Part shown: piece after piece, positions 33,464 through 42,360 of the stretch | How the letters are laid out: each line of letters opens with the position of its first letter | How positions within the stretch are numbered: the first letter of the stretch is position 1 | Assembly: GCA_951812975.1 (NCBI GenBank) | Contig: CATOTC010000002.1 | Location: 1-64,000 of the forward strand | Reading direction: 5' to 3' | Length of the DNA: 64,000 nucleotides | Origin: an uncultured Acidimicrobiales bacterium | GTDB lineage: Bacteria; Actinomycetota; Acidimicrobiia; Acidimicrobiales; Aldehydirespiratoraceae | Made by a program: the position numbers and the translations under genes | Notes under the pieces: model-generated | What the model was told of the DNA's origin: nothing | What the model saw: only the letters and a program-made list of their open reading frames with translations | Databases searched by the model: none

Positions 33464-34638
33464 CAGCGCAGTCTCTTGTCGACCATGGCACGGGCGACCT
33501 CGCGGGCACGGCGATCGATGTCGAGCACAACGTCCACATCGGTCGCCGGATCCCCGGGCCACTGCTGCATCGCCGCCTCGACGACCTCTGCGATGTCGAC
33601 CCACCGAACCGCCCCGGCAAGGAACGCATCGACCGCCACCTCGTTCGCTGCGCTCAGCCATGCGGGGGCAGTCTCTGATGCCCGCCCTGCCTCATAGGCC
33701 AGCCCGAGACACCGGAACGCGTCGAATTCCGGAGGATGGAACTCGAGTTGCGAAGACTCGGACCAGTCCATGGCGCCGTAGGGCCGGACCGTTCGATCAG
33801 GGTACGCCAGGGCATAGCCGATGCACAGGCGCATGTCGGGAAGCGACAGCTGAGCCAGAGTCGCGCCATCGGTGTAGCTGACCATCGAGTGGACGATCGA
33901 CTGCGGATGAATCACAACCTTGATCTGGTCGTAATCGACACCGAACAACTCGTGGGCTTCTATGACCTCAAGGCCCTTGTTCATCAGAGTGCTCGAGTCA
34001 ATCGTGATCTTCGGCCCCATCGACCAGGTCGGATGCGAAAGAGCATCTTGAATCGTCACGTCGCTGAGCTCTTGTCGGGTACGGCCCCTGAAGGGGCCGC
34101 CGCTGGCCGTCAACACGACCTCTGCCACACGATCCGACGGTCCGACCTTTCCTGAGACGTCGTTGGCGCGCAGGCACTGGTGGATAGCGCAATGTTCGCT
34201 GTCCACCGGAATCAGTTCCGCCCCCGGGGTCGCCCAGGCCCGTTGCACCACCGGACCTGCGGCTATCAGGGACTCCTTGTTGGCCAGACCAAGCCGCTTC
34301 CCGGCCCGCAGAGTCGCCAAAGTGACGGGAAGTCCCGCGAATCCGACAACACCATTGATCACCGTGTCCGCACTCGTCGCCGCCGCGGCCATGGCATCAA
34401 CCCCTGCCAACAGGTCCGTACCAGCCGGAAGGCGACCGCACAGCTGCTCGACGCAACTGCTGTCAGCGACCGCAACAACCTCGGGTTTGAACTCAACGGC
34501 CTGTTCAAGCACCGCATCCACCGAAGAGGCGACACCCAGTGCCGCCACCCGGTAGCGGTCAGGCTCAGCGCGGACAATCTCAAGCGTCTGAGTCCCGATC
34601 GAACCAGTCGAACCAAGAACGGCAACAGATCTGGTCAC
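33463..34638 (-). CDS. dxr: 1-deoxy-D-xylulose 5-phosphate reductoisomerase
   Basis: About 391 residues from GTG 34638; a TTG at 34671 would add 11. NADPH fold VAVLGSTGSIGTQTLEIV is at the start; GKRLGLANKESLIAAG and PVDSEHCAIHQCL carry the catalytic loop and metal ligands; ILTASGGPF-like VVLTASGGPF and ITIDSSTLMNKGLEVIEAHELFG follow. It makes 2-C-methylerythritol 4-phosphate, so isoprenoids are made by the MEP route. It is coupled to rseP by overlap. The leader has a small ACCCGTTGC repeat. Confidence 0.95.
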   Translation of the reverse strand: MTRSVAVLGSTGSIGTQTLEIVRAEPDRYRVAALGVASSVDAVLEQAVEFKPEVVAVADSSCVEQLCGRLPAGTDLLAGVDAMAAAATSADTVINGVVGFAGLPVTLATLRAGKRLGLANKESLIAAGPVVQRAWATPGAELIPVDSEHCAIHQCLRANDVSGKVGPSDRVAEVVLTASGGPFRGRTRQELSDVTIQDALSHPTWSMGPKITIDSSTLMNKGLEVIEAHELFGVDYDQIKVVIHPQSIVHSMVSYTDGATLAQLSLPDMRLCIGYALAYPDRTVRPYGAMDWSESSQLEFHPPEFDAFRCLGLAYEAGRASETAPAWLSAANEVAVDAFLAGAVRWVDIAEVVEAAMQQWPGDPATDVDVVLDIDRRAREVARAMVDKRLR

Positions 34639-34694
34639 ACCCTTGACGCTACCCGTTGCGACCCGTTGCAACCCGTTCCCGAGCGACAGTCGGA

Positions 34695-35954
34695 TCAGGG
34701 CAGCACGAAGCGCGATACGTAGAAGGTGGTCGGCAGCACGAACAACAGACTGTCGAAGCGGTCGAGCACGCCGCCGTGGCTGGGCAGTATCGAACCCATG
34801 TCCTTGATGCCCAGATCCCGTTTGATTTGGGACTCAGCGAGATCGCCGATCGGTGCTGCGATCGCCGCTGCGATCCCGAGAATCATGACGTCGGCGAACC
34901 CGCCGCCAGCGGAGACGTCAGCGAAAGGTGACGGCTGTGACAGCAGACCCATCGCGAAGGCAGCTCCGATCGCCGCCAGAACGCCTCCGATGAGTCCTTC
35001 CAGCGTCTTGTTGGGACTCGCTGCGGACAACGGTGAGCGGCCCATGGTTCGTCCCACCACCAAGCCGCCGGTGTCGTAGCAGACCGTGATGATTATCGCA
35101 GCGGTCAACAACCCCGTACCGCGTTCTGGGATCGAGAGCATCAACGCCGCGTACGACCCCAGCAGACCGACATGGAGGATCCCCAGCATGGTCGAACCGA
35201 GGCCGCGCACCGGCGAGTCGCTCGGAGCGACAACCAGATACCACAATGCCCCGAAGACCACCGACATCACCAGTACCAACCCCGCCGCTGACTCTCCCCG
35301 CCAATACACAGCAAGGGGCATCGACGCAACGCTGGCGATTCCGAGCAGGACAGCGGGTTGAAGGCCGCCGATCCGAGCCGCATTGAAGTACTCGACCGCA
35401 GCAACAGCCAGAACAACGGTGACCACCCCGACCGCGACCCATTCCCGATAAGCCATGGCTGCGAGGATCACCACCGCCAGTCCCACGCCGACGATCGTTG
35501 CGGTCAAGAAATTGCGATCACCGGGACCAGAGACCCCCAGAGCCGTGCTCAACGGAGGCGCCCCGGGTGCTTGCGGAGGCTGTTCTTCGCCGTCGTCGTG
35601 GGTGAAGAAGGCATCCGCTTCCACGTCGACCGAGCGGGACGGCTGCTTCGGAGGCGGAGGCGGAGCGTCTCCCGCCCAGGTCGGCTCCAAAGTCTCGTTC
35701 GCCCATCCCGCGGCCTCGGAACCCGGCTCCGAGGCCGCGGGTTCGGATTGAGGTTTGAAGGTCACGCTCTCAGCAGGATTGCCGACCTTCGGCACCGATC
35801 CAGTCGGGGGCTGGCTCCAATGGGGCACCGCCGCATCATCATCCTCAAAGGAGATCTCATCGTCACCGAACACGGAGCGGCCGGGTGCTACATCGTCATC
35901 AATCGGGTCGGTGCGCTGGATGCGAAAACCCTCGTTGTCTTGTTCTTGACTCAT
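34695..35954 (-). CDS. cdsA: Phosphatidate cytidylyltransferase with long acidic N-terminal extension
   Basis: 419 residues. The last 270 form a multi-helix membrane domain ending in the CDP-DG synthase signature MGSILPSHGGVLDRFDS. SPNKTLEGLIGG and ISDLAES-like IGDLAESQIKRDLGIKD supply other conserved residues. It makes CDP-diacylglycerol for phospholipid synthesis. The first 140 residues are acidic and Pro/Ser-rich (for example DDEISFEDDDAAVPH, and SEPAASEPGSEAAG), a disordered cytoplasmic region not needed by the family. It stands between frr and dxr as in other Actinobacteria. Confidence 0.93.
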   Translation of the reverse strand: MSQEQDNEGFRIQRTDPIDDDVAPGRSVFGDDEISFEDDDAAVPHWSQPPTGSVPKVGNPAESVTFKPQSEPAASEPGSEAAGWANETLEPTWAGDAPPPPPKQPSRSVDVEADAFFTHDDGEEQPPQAPGAPPLSTALGVSGPGDRNFLTATIVGVGLAVVILAAMAYREWVAVGVVTVVLAVAAVEYFNAARIGGLQPAVLLGIASVASMPLAVYWRGESAAGLVLVMSVVFGALWYLVVAPSDSPVRGLGSTMLGILHVGLLGSYAALMLSIPERGTGLLTAAIIITVCYDTGGLVVGRTMGRSPLSAASPNKTLEGLIGGVLAAIGAAFAMGLLSQPSPFADVSAGGGFADVMILGIAAAIAAPIGDLAESQIKRDLGIKDMGSILPSHGGVLDRFDSLLFVLPTTFYVSRFVLP

Positions 35955-35983
35955 GGCATCGCTCTCTTCGCTAAGACCAGTGG

Positions 35984-36550
35984 TCAGACCTCCATCAACT
36001 CCTGCTGCTTGTTGGTCTGCGCCTGATCAATCATAGCGACATGGGAGTTCTTGAGCGCGTCAAGCTGTGCTTCGGCCCGCTGGATGTCGTCTTCGGAAAC
36101 TCCCCCTTCGCTCTCGAGTTGGTCGAGATCCTTGCGCGCCGCCCGCCGCACAGCGTTGACTCTCTGCTTGCCGTCCTCCCCCATCGCACCCACAACCCTG
36201 GACAGATCACGACGCCGTTCCTCGGTCAAGGGCGGGAATGTCAGCCTGATCACCCGACCGTCGTTGCTGGGAGTCAGACCCATATTGCTGTTGACGATCG
36301 CTCTCTCGATCGCATTGAGATTCGCTGCGTCGTGAGGGGTGACGACCAGCAGGCGCGCTTCGGGCACTCCGAAACTCGCCAACTCCAAGATCCTCATCTC
36401 GACACCGTAAGCCTCCACCGTGAGCCGCTCCAGGAGGCTTGAGGAAGCACGGCCTGTGCGCACGCTTGAGAATTCCCGCCGAGTGTAATCTACCGCGCTG
36501 CGCATCTGCTCGCCGGCATCCTCGATCACCAACTCAATCATCTCGTTCAC
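35984..36550 (-). CDS. frr: Ribosome recycling factor
   Basis: 188 residues, the normal size. RTGRASSSLLERLTVEAYG (about 32-50) and NLNAIERAIVNSNMGLTPSND are the two conserved RRF blocks, and LTEERRRDLSRVVGAMGEDGK starts the return helix (read in parts). It splits post-termination ribosomes with EF-G. ATG 36550 overlaps the pyrH stop as ATGA. Confidence 0.97.
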   Translation of the reverse strand: MNEMIELVIEDAGEQMRSAVDYTRREFSSVRTGRASSSLLERLTVEAYGVEMRILELASFGVPEARLLVVTPHDAANLNAIERAIVNSNMGLTPSNDGRVIRLTFPPLTEERRRDLSRVVGAMGEDGKQRVNAVRRAARKDLDQLESEGGVSEDDIQRAEAQLDALKNSHVAMIDQAQTNKQQELMEV

Positions 36551-37317
36551 GGATTCCCCTTGTCAGCGTCGACGAGCGTGCCGATTACCTCTCCTTCTAG
36601 TAGGGATCGTAGGTTGCCCGGACCCATCAGGTCGAACACGACGATCGGCATGTCGTTGTCCATGCACAGTGTGATAGCGGTCGCGTCCATCACTTTGAGG
36701 CCGCGGTTGACCACATCGAGGTAGGTCACATGGTCGAGTTTCACAGCAGACCCATCGACGCTCGGGTCACCCGTGTAGATGCCGTCGACGCTGCCATGAG
36801 TACCCTTCAGCACGGCTTCAGCTTCGATCTCAACGGCTCGCAGGCTCGCAGCGGTGTCTGTGGTGAAGCCCGGGTTTCCCGTACCGCTCGCCAGGATGAC
36901 GATGCGGCCCTTCTCCAGATGACGAATCGCCCGGCGCCGGATATAGGGCTCCGCGATCTGGGCCATGTGGACGGCACTCTGTACCCGCGTCGCCGCGCCG
37001 AGACGTTCCAACGTGTCCTGCAGGGCGAGACTGTTCATCACCGTGGACAGCATGCCCATATAGTCGGCTTGGGCCGGGTCCATTCCGTCGCCAGCACCCT
37101 GTATGCCACGCCAGATGTTGCCACCGCCCACGACCACCGCGATGTCTATGTCGAAGTGGCGCTTCACCGCGACAATATCGGAGGCGATACGGCTCACGGT
37201 GTCGCCGTGGATGCCGTGTTCGAGCGGACCCGAGAACGCCTGTCCCGACAGCTTCAAGAGGACCCTGTTCCATCTGGGAGTGTTCGGTCCTCGAAGAGCT
37301 TCGGTGGCGTGACTCAC
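36547..37317 (-). CDS. pyrH: UMP kinase
   Basis: 256 residues from GTG 37317; the frame is open upstream only as a shadow of tsf. VLLKLSGQAFSG starts the amino-acid-kinase fold, VVVGGGNIWRG binds phosphate, and ASGTGNPGFTTDTAASLRA binds UMP (read in parts). It converts UMP to UDP with ATP. It lies between tsf (2 bases away) and frr (overlapping). Confidence 0.96.
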   Translation of the reverse strand: MSHATEALRGPNTPRWNRVLLKLSGQAFSGPLEHGIHGDTVSRIASDIVAVKRHFDIDIAVVVGGGNIWRGIQGAGDGMDPAQADYMGMLSTVMNSLALQDTLERLGAATRVQSAVHMAQIAEPYIRRRAIRHLEKGRIVILASGTGNPGFTTDTAASLRAVEIEAEAVLKGTHGSVDGIYTGDPSVDGSAVKLDHVTYLDVVNRGLKVMDATAITLCMDNDMPIVVFDLMGPGNLRSLLEGEVIGTLVDADKGNP

Positions 37318-37319
37318 AG

Positions 37320-38108
37320 TTACGTCCCGATCACAACCTGAACGAAGCGGGCAATCGAACCTCCACCGAGGCTGCTCTTCACAGTGGTCTTGTCTCCATG
37401 CAGACCCTGCTCGAGCAGAACACGCTCGGCGTGCCAGCCGCGCATCCTGCCGTTGACGATCTTGTCCCAAGCCTGCTCGGGTTTGCCTTCGGCCTTGGTG
37501 ATCTCGAGCAGCGAGGCACGTTCTCTGTCTGCTTCGATGGCCGGTACCTCATCGGTAGAGAGGTACGACGGTTTGGCGAAAGCGACATGCAGCGCGACCT
37601 GGTGCAGGTCGTCGCGGCTCACACCTGAACCCTCGACTACCACTGCGTTCACTCCACGGCCATCCTGACTGTGCAGGTATGTGTCGACGAGGTTGCCGGG
37701 CGCCCCCTCGATGCGTTCAACAGCGCCGAGTTCGACGTTCTCTGAGATCGTGACCCGCAGGTCCTCGATGGCGTCGGCGAAGTCCTGCGCTGCGGGCGGC
37801 CCCCCGTCGAGCACACGGTCGGCTATCGCGGAGGCCAGCGATGTGACCGCATCACTCTTAGCCGAGAAGTCAGTCTCGGTCTTGATCTGCACGATCGCCG
37901 CCGCATTGTCGGCCGCGGCCAAAGCAATCGTGCCCTCGGTATTCTCGCGGTCGCTGCGGGCGGCCGCCTTCGCCAGACCCTTCTCACGAAGGAGCTGGCT
38001 GGCAGCTTCGGCGTCGCCGCCGCATTCCACTAGTGCTTTCTTGGCATCCATCATGCCCGCGCCCGTGGCATCGCGCAGCGCCTTCACGTCTTTGGCCGAA
38101 ATCGACAT
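37320..38108 (-). CDS. tsf: Elongation factor Ts
   Basis: 262 residues. The N-terminal UBA-like domain VKALRDATGAGMMDAKKAL and the core motif VQIKTETDFSAKSDA (TDFVA-type) are present. It exchanges nucleotide on EF-Tu. It follows rpsB by 21 bases, the standard arrangement. Confidence 0.97.
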   Translation of the reverse strand: MSISAKDVKALRDATGAGMMDAKKALVECGGDAEAASQLLREKGLAKAAARSDRENTEGTIALAAADNAAAIVQIKTETDFSAKSDAVTSLASAIADRVLDGGPPAAQDFADAIEDLRVTISENVELGAVERIEGAPGNLVDTYLHSQDGRGVNAVVVEGSGVSRDDLHQVALHVAFAKPSYLSTDEVPAIEADRERASLLEITKAEGKPEQAWDKIVNGRMRGWHAERVLLEQGLHGDKTTVKSSLGGGSIARFVQVVIGT

Positions 38109-38129
38109 CTTCTTGGTTCTCCGAGGGGT

Positions 38130-39458
38130 CTATTGCTGGGTCTCAACCGGGTCGGTTGTTGTGTCGGTCTGTTCAGGGGCAGCGGCGGTGGCGGTACTTG
38201 CCTGGGCGGCCACTTCGCCGGGTTGGTCCTCGCCGGCCTGGTCCTCGCCGCGCTGGTCCTCGCCGGTCTGGTCCTCGCCGGTCTGGTCCTCGCCGGCGAC
38301 AGTTTGGCCGGCACCACTCTGACCGGCAGCACTCTGACCGACAGCACTCTGACCGACAGCACTCTGACCGGCGACAGTCTGGCCGGCGACAGTCTGGCCA
38401 GCACCACCCTGGCCGACGACAGTCTGGCCGGCAGCACTCTGACCGGCAGCACTCTGACCGGCACCACCCTGGCCGGCGACAGTCTGGCCGGCACCACCCT
38501 GGCCGGCACCACCCTGGCCGGCACCACCCTGGCCGGCGACAGTCTGGCCGGCACCACTCTGACCGGCTGCACTCTGACCGGCTGCACTCTGACCGGCTGC
38601 ACTCTGGCCGGCAGCAGTCTGGCCGGCAGCACTCTGTTGCGACTGCGCGACGCGGGCTTCTCTGACCGCGGCTTGGGCGGCGGCTTCTTTGCGAGCCTGT
38701 TCCTGCGCGGCGACGTCGGCCTCGTCCACAGCACTGCTCTTGGGGCCCTCCCCGTCGATCTCAACGCGCTTGGACCGGATGAATCGGCCTTCCTGCACAG
38801 CGTCTGAGATCACCCGACACATCAATTGACCGGCGCGGATCGCGTCGTCGTTCCCTGGGATTGCGAAATCGATCAAGTCGGGGTCGCAGTTGGTGTCGAC
38901 TACGGCGACAATCGGCACGCCGACCTTGCGCGCCTCAGTGACCGCGATGTGCTCCTTTTTGGTGTCGAGGACGAAGATGGCCTCCGGCAGACGCTCCATG
39001 TCGCGGATTCCCCCGAGGTTGCGCTCCAGTTTGGTCAGTTCGCGGATGATGAGCAGTGCCTCCTTCTTGGGCATTGCTTCGAACTCGCCGGAGTCGCGCA
39101 TCCGCTGGTATTCCTTCATCTTGCTGACGCGTTTGGAGATGGTCTGGAAGTTGGTGAGCATCCCACCGAGCCAGCGTTCGTTGATATAAGGCATGTTGCA
39201 GCGCTCGGCGTACGACTGGATCGAGTCCTGGGCCTGCTTCTTCGTGCCGATGAACAGCACGGTGCCGCCGTTGGCGACAAGGTCGCGAACGAAGATGTAC
39301 GACTGCTCAAGATGGTTGAGGGTCTGATGCAGGTCCACAATGTGGATCCCGGAGCGTTCACCGTGGATGAAGCGTTTCATCTTCGGGTTCCAGCGGCGAG
39401 TCTGGTGACCGAAGTGGAGGCCCGCCTCCAACAGTTGCTTCATGGAGATTACAGCCAT
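38130..39458 (-). CDS. rpsB: Ribosomal protein S2 with long repetitive C-terminal tail
   Basis: 442 residues from ATG 39458 (AAGGA eleven bases before), against about 230-300 for most S2 proteins. Residues 1-250 are normal: [47 protein letters not shown] and [13 protein letters not shown]. From about residue 275 the tail is almost wholly pentapeptides of [15 protein letters not shown] type (about 22), then GEDQx units up to about 414, and a Thr/Ala-rich end. All repeat units are 15 bp, so expansions keep the frame. The tail is probably disordered and exposed on the 30S subunit. Confidence 0.95.
   Translation of the reverse strand: MAVISMKQLLEAGLHFGHQTRRWNPKMKRFIHGERSGIHIVDLHQTLNHLEQSYIFVRDLVANGGTVLFIGTKKQAQDSIQSYAERCNMPYINERWLGGMLTNFQTISKRVSKMKEYQRMRDSGEFEAMPKKEALLIIRELTKLERNLGGIRDMERLPEAIFVLDTKKEHIAVTEARKVGVPIVAVVDTNCDPDLIDFAIPGNDDAIRAGQLMCRVISDAVQEGRFIRSKRVEIDGEGPKSSAVDEADVAAQEQARKEAAAQAAVREARVAQSQQSAAGQTAAGQSAAGQSAAGQSAAGQSGAGQTVAGQGGAGQGGAGQGGAGQTVAGQGGAGQSAAGQSAAGQTVVGQGGAGQTVAGQTVAGQSAVGQSAVGQSAAGQSGAGQTVAGEDQTGEDQTGEDQRGEDQAGEDQPGEVAAQASTATAAAPEQTDTTTDPVETQQ
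38220..38634 (-). repeat. 15-bp tandem repeat array encoding the S2 tail
   Basis: About 28 imperfect 15-bp units, such as GGCCGGCAGCACTCTGA on the plus strand (shifted by two), coding for AGQxx and then GEDQx. Sub-blocks are copied together (for example units around 38461-38535), which points to slippage and recombination. Unit number may be wrong in a short-read assembly. Confidence 0.9.
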
Positions 39459-39626
39459 GTTTGATCCTTCTTCCCGGTTCCAAACCCGCACCGGACACCG
39501 AAGCGACCGGGAGTGGCACGAGTACCAATTGTCCGTCGACATCAATCTGATGCGTCCGAGGCCCAAACGGGCCGCGCGGTAGTGTAGCGGCGCTCACACG
39601 AAGCCCGCGCCGCGACAGCGGTGTGT

Positions 39627-40187
39627 CTAGAACCAGCGGCCTTGAACGGGGTGGGGCACCAAGCGCACCACGACGCGTCGTGACCCGAACAACGGTTCCG
39701 GGTCGACGTATTCTCCGTGGAGGCGGACGCTGAAGTGGAACGGCCCGTCGCTCAGAGCGACCAGGTCGCCGTCGGCGACCTCCTGGCCCTCTCTCACCAG
39801 TATGTGGCCGACGAACCCGTAGGAAGACTCCAAGCCGTCGCCATGGTCCACGGTCACGAACAGCGAGCGAGCCACCGGCCCGGCGAACACCACGGTTCCC
39901 CGTGCTGCAGCAACGATGCGATCAAGCTCACCCGTGTCGTATTCGATGCCGCGGTTACCAGCGCCGTACTTGCCGTCGGGCAATCGGAACGGGTCCAGCA
40001 CCGGCGCCGGCGTCGGACGCCGAAAGAGCAGGTCCGCGGCCTCCGCGGGTTGCGCCACGCCGGTTGAGACCGCCAGCAGAATGCTCGCAACGGCGACAAC
40101 GACGGTTCGCCTCGCCGACCGGGTCCGAGACCTCCATGAACCGAATGAACGGCACCCCAATGAACGGTGCCGAAGGCAGCCTTGCAT
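39627..40187 (-). CDS. LytM/M23-type peptidase homologue, likely inactive
   Basis: 186 residues with a signal peptide (basic start, then VVVAVASILLAVSTGVAQ, and AEA before the mature part). The M23 fold is recognisable from RGTVVFAGPVARSLFVTVDHGDG and GQEVADGDLVAL. The zinc ligands are lost: HRGID-like reads NRGIEYD, the YxH region reads YGFVGH, and HLHF reads PFHFSV. Such degenerate LytM proteins usually regulate amidases or bind peptidoglycan. GGGAG lies before the ATG. It lies between xer and rpsB, the common actinobacterial position of this gene. Confidence 0.8.
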   Translation of the reverse strand: MQGCLRHRSLGCRSFGSWRSRTRSARRTVVVAVASILLAVSTGVAQPAEAADLLFRRPTPAPVLDPFRLPDGKYGAGNRGIEYDTGELDRIVAAARGTVVFAGPVARSLFVTVDHGDGLESSYGFVGHILVREGQEVADGDLVALSDGPFHFSVRLHGEYVDPEPLFGSRRVVVRLVPHPVQGRWF

Positions 40188-40241
40188 AGTCTTCTCCCAA
40201 GAGTTGATGGTTCTCTGGGGGAAGTCGGCGGCTCTTGGACT

Positions 40242-41132
40242 CTAGGCCCGCGGGTGTGTGGACCGGTGCACTTCGCGCATTCTCTCTCTACTAACCCGCG
40301 TGTAGATCTGCGTGGTGGCGAGGTCTGCGTGACCCAACAGCTCCTGCACACTGCGCAGGTCTGCGCCCCCGTCGAGGAGGTGCGTGGCGAAGGTGTGTCG
40401 AAGGGCGTGAGGGTGCGTGGGCGACAGCGACCTCCCGTCGAGCAGTCGTCTTACATCGCGCGGTGAGAGGGCCTTCCCTCGGCGGTTCAGGAACACCCGA
40501 TCATCGGGGGACACCTCGGTCACCATCTTCGGGCGCCCGCGGCGGATCCAGTCCTTGAGCGCAGCCGCTGCCGGTTCGGAGATCGGCACCCGTCGTTGCT
40601 TCGAGCCCTTGCCCCACACGGTGATCGAGTCGCTGGGCCCCGAAAGGTCTTCATGGCGAAGCCCGCAAAGCTCACTCACCCGCAGACCACTGCCGTACAA
40701 CAACTCGACGATCGCCCGATCACGCAGCTCGATCTCGGGTTCGGCGACGGCGGCCCCCCGCGCTGCGGTCGATCCTTCGAACAGACTGTCGAGTTCTGCG
40801 GCGCTGAGCACGTCCGGCAGGGTTGCCGTGCCCCGGGGCGCCGACAGAGCCGAGCTGGGGTCGGTGGCCAAGCGGTCCGTACGACACGCCCAACCGAAAT
40901 ATCTGCGGATCACAGAGGCTTTGCGGGCAGTGGTTCTTCTCGCATAGCCGGAACGGTGCAGCTCCGAGAGGTACATGCGGAGATCGCGGCGGGTCACCTT
41001 CTCGGGCACGGACACACCCGCCGCTTCGAACCATCGGACCAGAGCACGCATGTCCCGCTCATAGACGGCCCTAGTCGAGGGTGCGACTCGAGACAGGGAG
41101 TCAAGCCAGACGTCGAGGTTCCAGGCTTTCAC
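40242..41132 (-). CDS. Tyrosine recombinase, XerC/XerD type
   Basis: 296 residues from GTG 41132, with AGGG eight bases upstream; GTG 41156 is possible. The N-terminal SAM-like domain spans about 1-90. Catalytic residues are visible: Arg in GSGLRVSELCGL, Lys in WGKGSKQRRVP, HALRH with Arg, LLGHADLATT, and the tyrosine in QIYTRV. It resolves chromosome dimers at dif with a partner. Its place between dprA and rpsB is typical for actinobacterial xerC. Confidence 0.92.
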   Translation of the reverse strand: MKAWNLDVWLDSLSRVAPSTRAVYERDMRALVRWFEAAGVSVPEKVTRRDLRMYLSELHRSGYARRTTARKASVIRRYFGWACRTDRLATDPSSALSAPRGTATLPDVLSAAELDSLFEGSTAARGAAVAEPEIELRDRAIVELLYGSGLRVSELCGLRHEDLSGPSDSITVWGKGSKQRRVPISEPAAAALKDWIRRGRPKMVTEVSPDDRVFLNRRGKALSPRDVRRLLDGRSLSPTHPHALRHTFATHLLDGGADLRSVQELLGHADLATTQIYTRVSRERMREVHRSTHPRA

Positions 41133-41175
41133 GACATCAACCCTACTTGCAGGCACCCCTCAGACCGCGCGACCT

Positions 41176-42360
41176 TCAGTACTGCCGCCTGATCCTGGAA
41201 CCGTCGTGAACCACGAGCCCGGCCGCAACCAGTTCTTCAACATGTGCGTACACCTCGAGCACGCCGAGCCCGCTGCGGTCGACGACTTCGTCCATCGAGG
41301 TTGGTCCGTCGTCTATGGCGTCAAGCACCGCTGCGCCCTTCGCGTCCACCGCACCGCTGCGAACAGACGAACCCGAACGGTCAACGACCGCCGAATCAGC
41401 CACCGCCAAGTCAGCCACCGCCAAATCAGCCACCGCCAAATCAGCCACACCCGCGTCTGCTGATCCGCGGCGGGTGGCCAGGGCGGTCTGCGACAGGCCC
41501 AACGCAACCAGCACATCAACCACGTCGCGTGCAGGCGCACAACCATCGACCAGAAGCTGATTGGTGCCCTCGGCGGCTTTGTTGCGCACCGAACCAGGAA
41601 CCGACATCACCTCTACATCTCGGCGAATCGCCTGTTCAACGGTCAGCAGCGAACCACCCGAGGCACGCGACTCGATTACTACGACCAGATCCGACAACGC
41701 TGCGATGAGCCGATTCCGCGCCGGAAAGCGCCAAGGCTCGGGCCTCCCCCCGAGCGGCGCCTCGCTGAGGACCGCACCAGCGGCGACCACGCCTTCCCAA
41801 AGATCGCGATGGCGTTTCGGATACACAACATCGACGCCGCTGCCCACCACCGCCAGCGGTGGAGCCCCACCCGCCAGCAGCGCACCACGATGCGCTTCGC
41901 CGTCGACGCCCAGCGCCAGGCCCGAGACCACAACCACCCCCGCTTCAGCCAGACCCATGCCGATCTCGCGCGCCACCTCCCGGCCTATCGACGATGCGCG
42001 GCGGGTGCCGATCACCGCCACGTGGGCCAGTGACGGATCTGGCAGAGTACCGCAACCAAATATCACCGGAGCCGGGTCGATGTCGTTGACGAGCTGGACC
42101 GGATGTGTTGGATCACCCAGTGTGGTGACACGGGCACCGGCTGCGTCGAGGCCCTCCGAGAGAGCGTTCAGATCAATGCCCTTGAGTTCTCGCTGCCATG
42201 CCGCGAGCACCTCGACAGGAGCAACCGCAGAACCGAGCGAACCCGACTCGACCGCCTCGAAGGCCTCGCCGACCGAACGCTGTTCGAGCAGATTGTGGAG
42301 CCGCAGCGGTGTGGCACCACCCAAAGAAGCGAGAGCAGCAGCCTGTGTGTCTTCACGCAT
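41176..42360 (-). CDS. dprA: DNA processing protein DprA
   Basis: 394 residues from ATG 42360, which overlaps the comM stop by 8 bases. The Rossmann-like domain shows VAVIGTRRASSIGREVA, VVSGLALGVDGEAHRGAL, PLAVVGSGVDVVYPKRH and FPARNRLIAALSDLVVVIES (read in parts). DprA loads RecA on incoming single strands in transformation. A C-terminal winged-helix domain (GAAVLDAIDDGPTSMDEVV) follows a linker made of VADLA repeats. The comM-dprA pairing suggests DNA uptake ability, though no uptake machinery is in this window. Confidence 0.93.
   Translation of the reverse strand: MREDTQAAALASLGGATPLRLHNLLEQRSVGEAFEAVESGSLGSAVAPVEVLAAWQRELKGIDLNALSEGLDAAGARVTTLGDPTHPVQLVNDIDPAPVIFGCGTLPDPSLAHVAVIGTRRASSIGREVAREIGMGLAEAGVVVVSGLALGVDGEAHRGALLAGGAPPLAVVGSGVDVVYPKRHRDLWEGVVAAGAVLSEAPLGGRPEPWRFPARNRLIAALSDLVVVIESRASGGSLLTVEQAIRRDVEVMSVPGSVRNKAAEGTNQLLVDGCAPARDVVDVLVALGLSQTALATRRGSADAGVADLAVADLAVADLAVADSAVVDRSGSSVRSGAVDAKGAAVLDAIDDGPTSMDEVVDRSGLGVLEVYAHVEELVAAGLVVHDGSRIRRQY
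41394..41453 (-). repeat. 15-bp tandem repeat in dprA
   Basis: Four units of AATCAGCCACCGCCA (plus strand) code for VADLA-VADLA-VADLA-VADSA in the linker before the winged-helix domain. The frame is kept. Confidence 0.9.
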
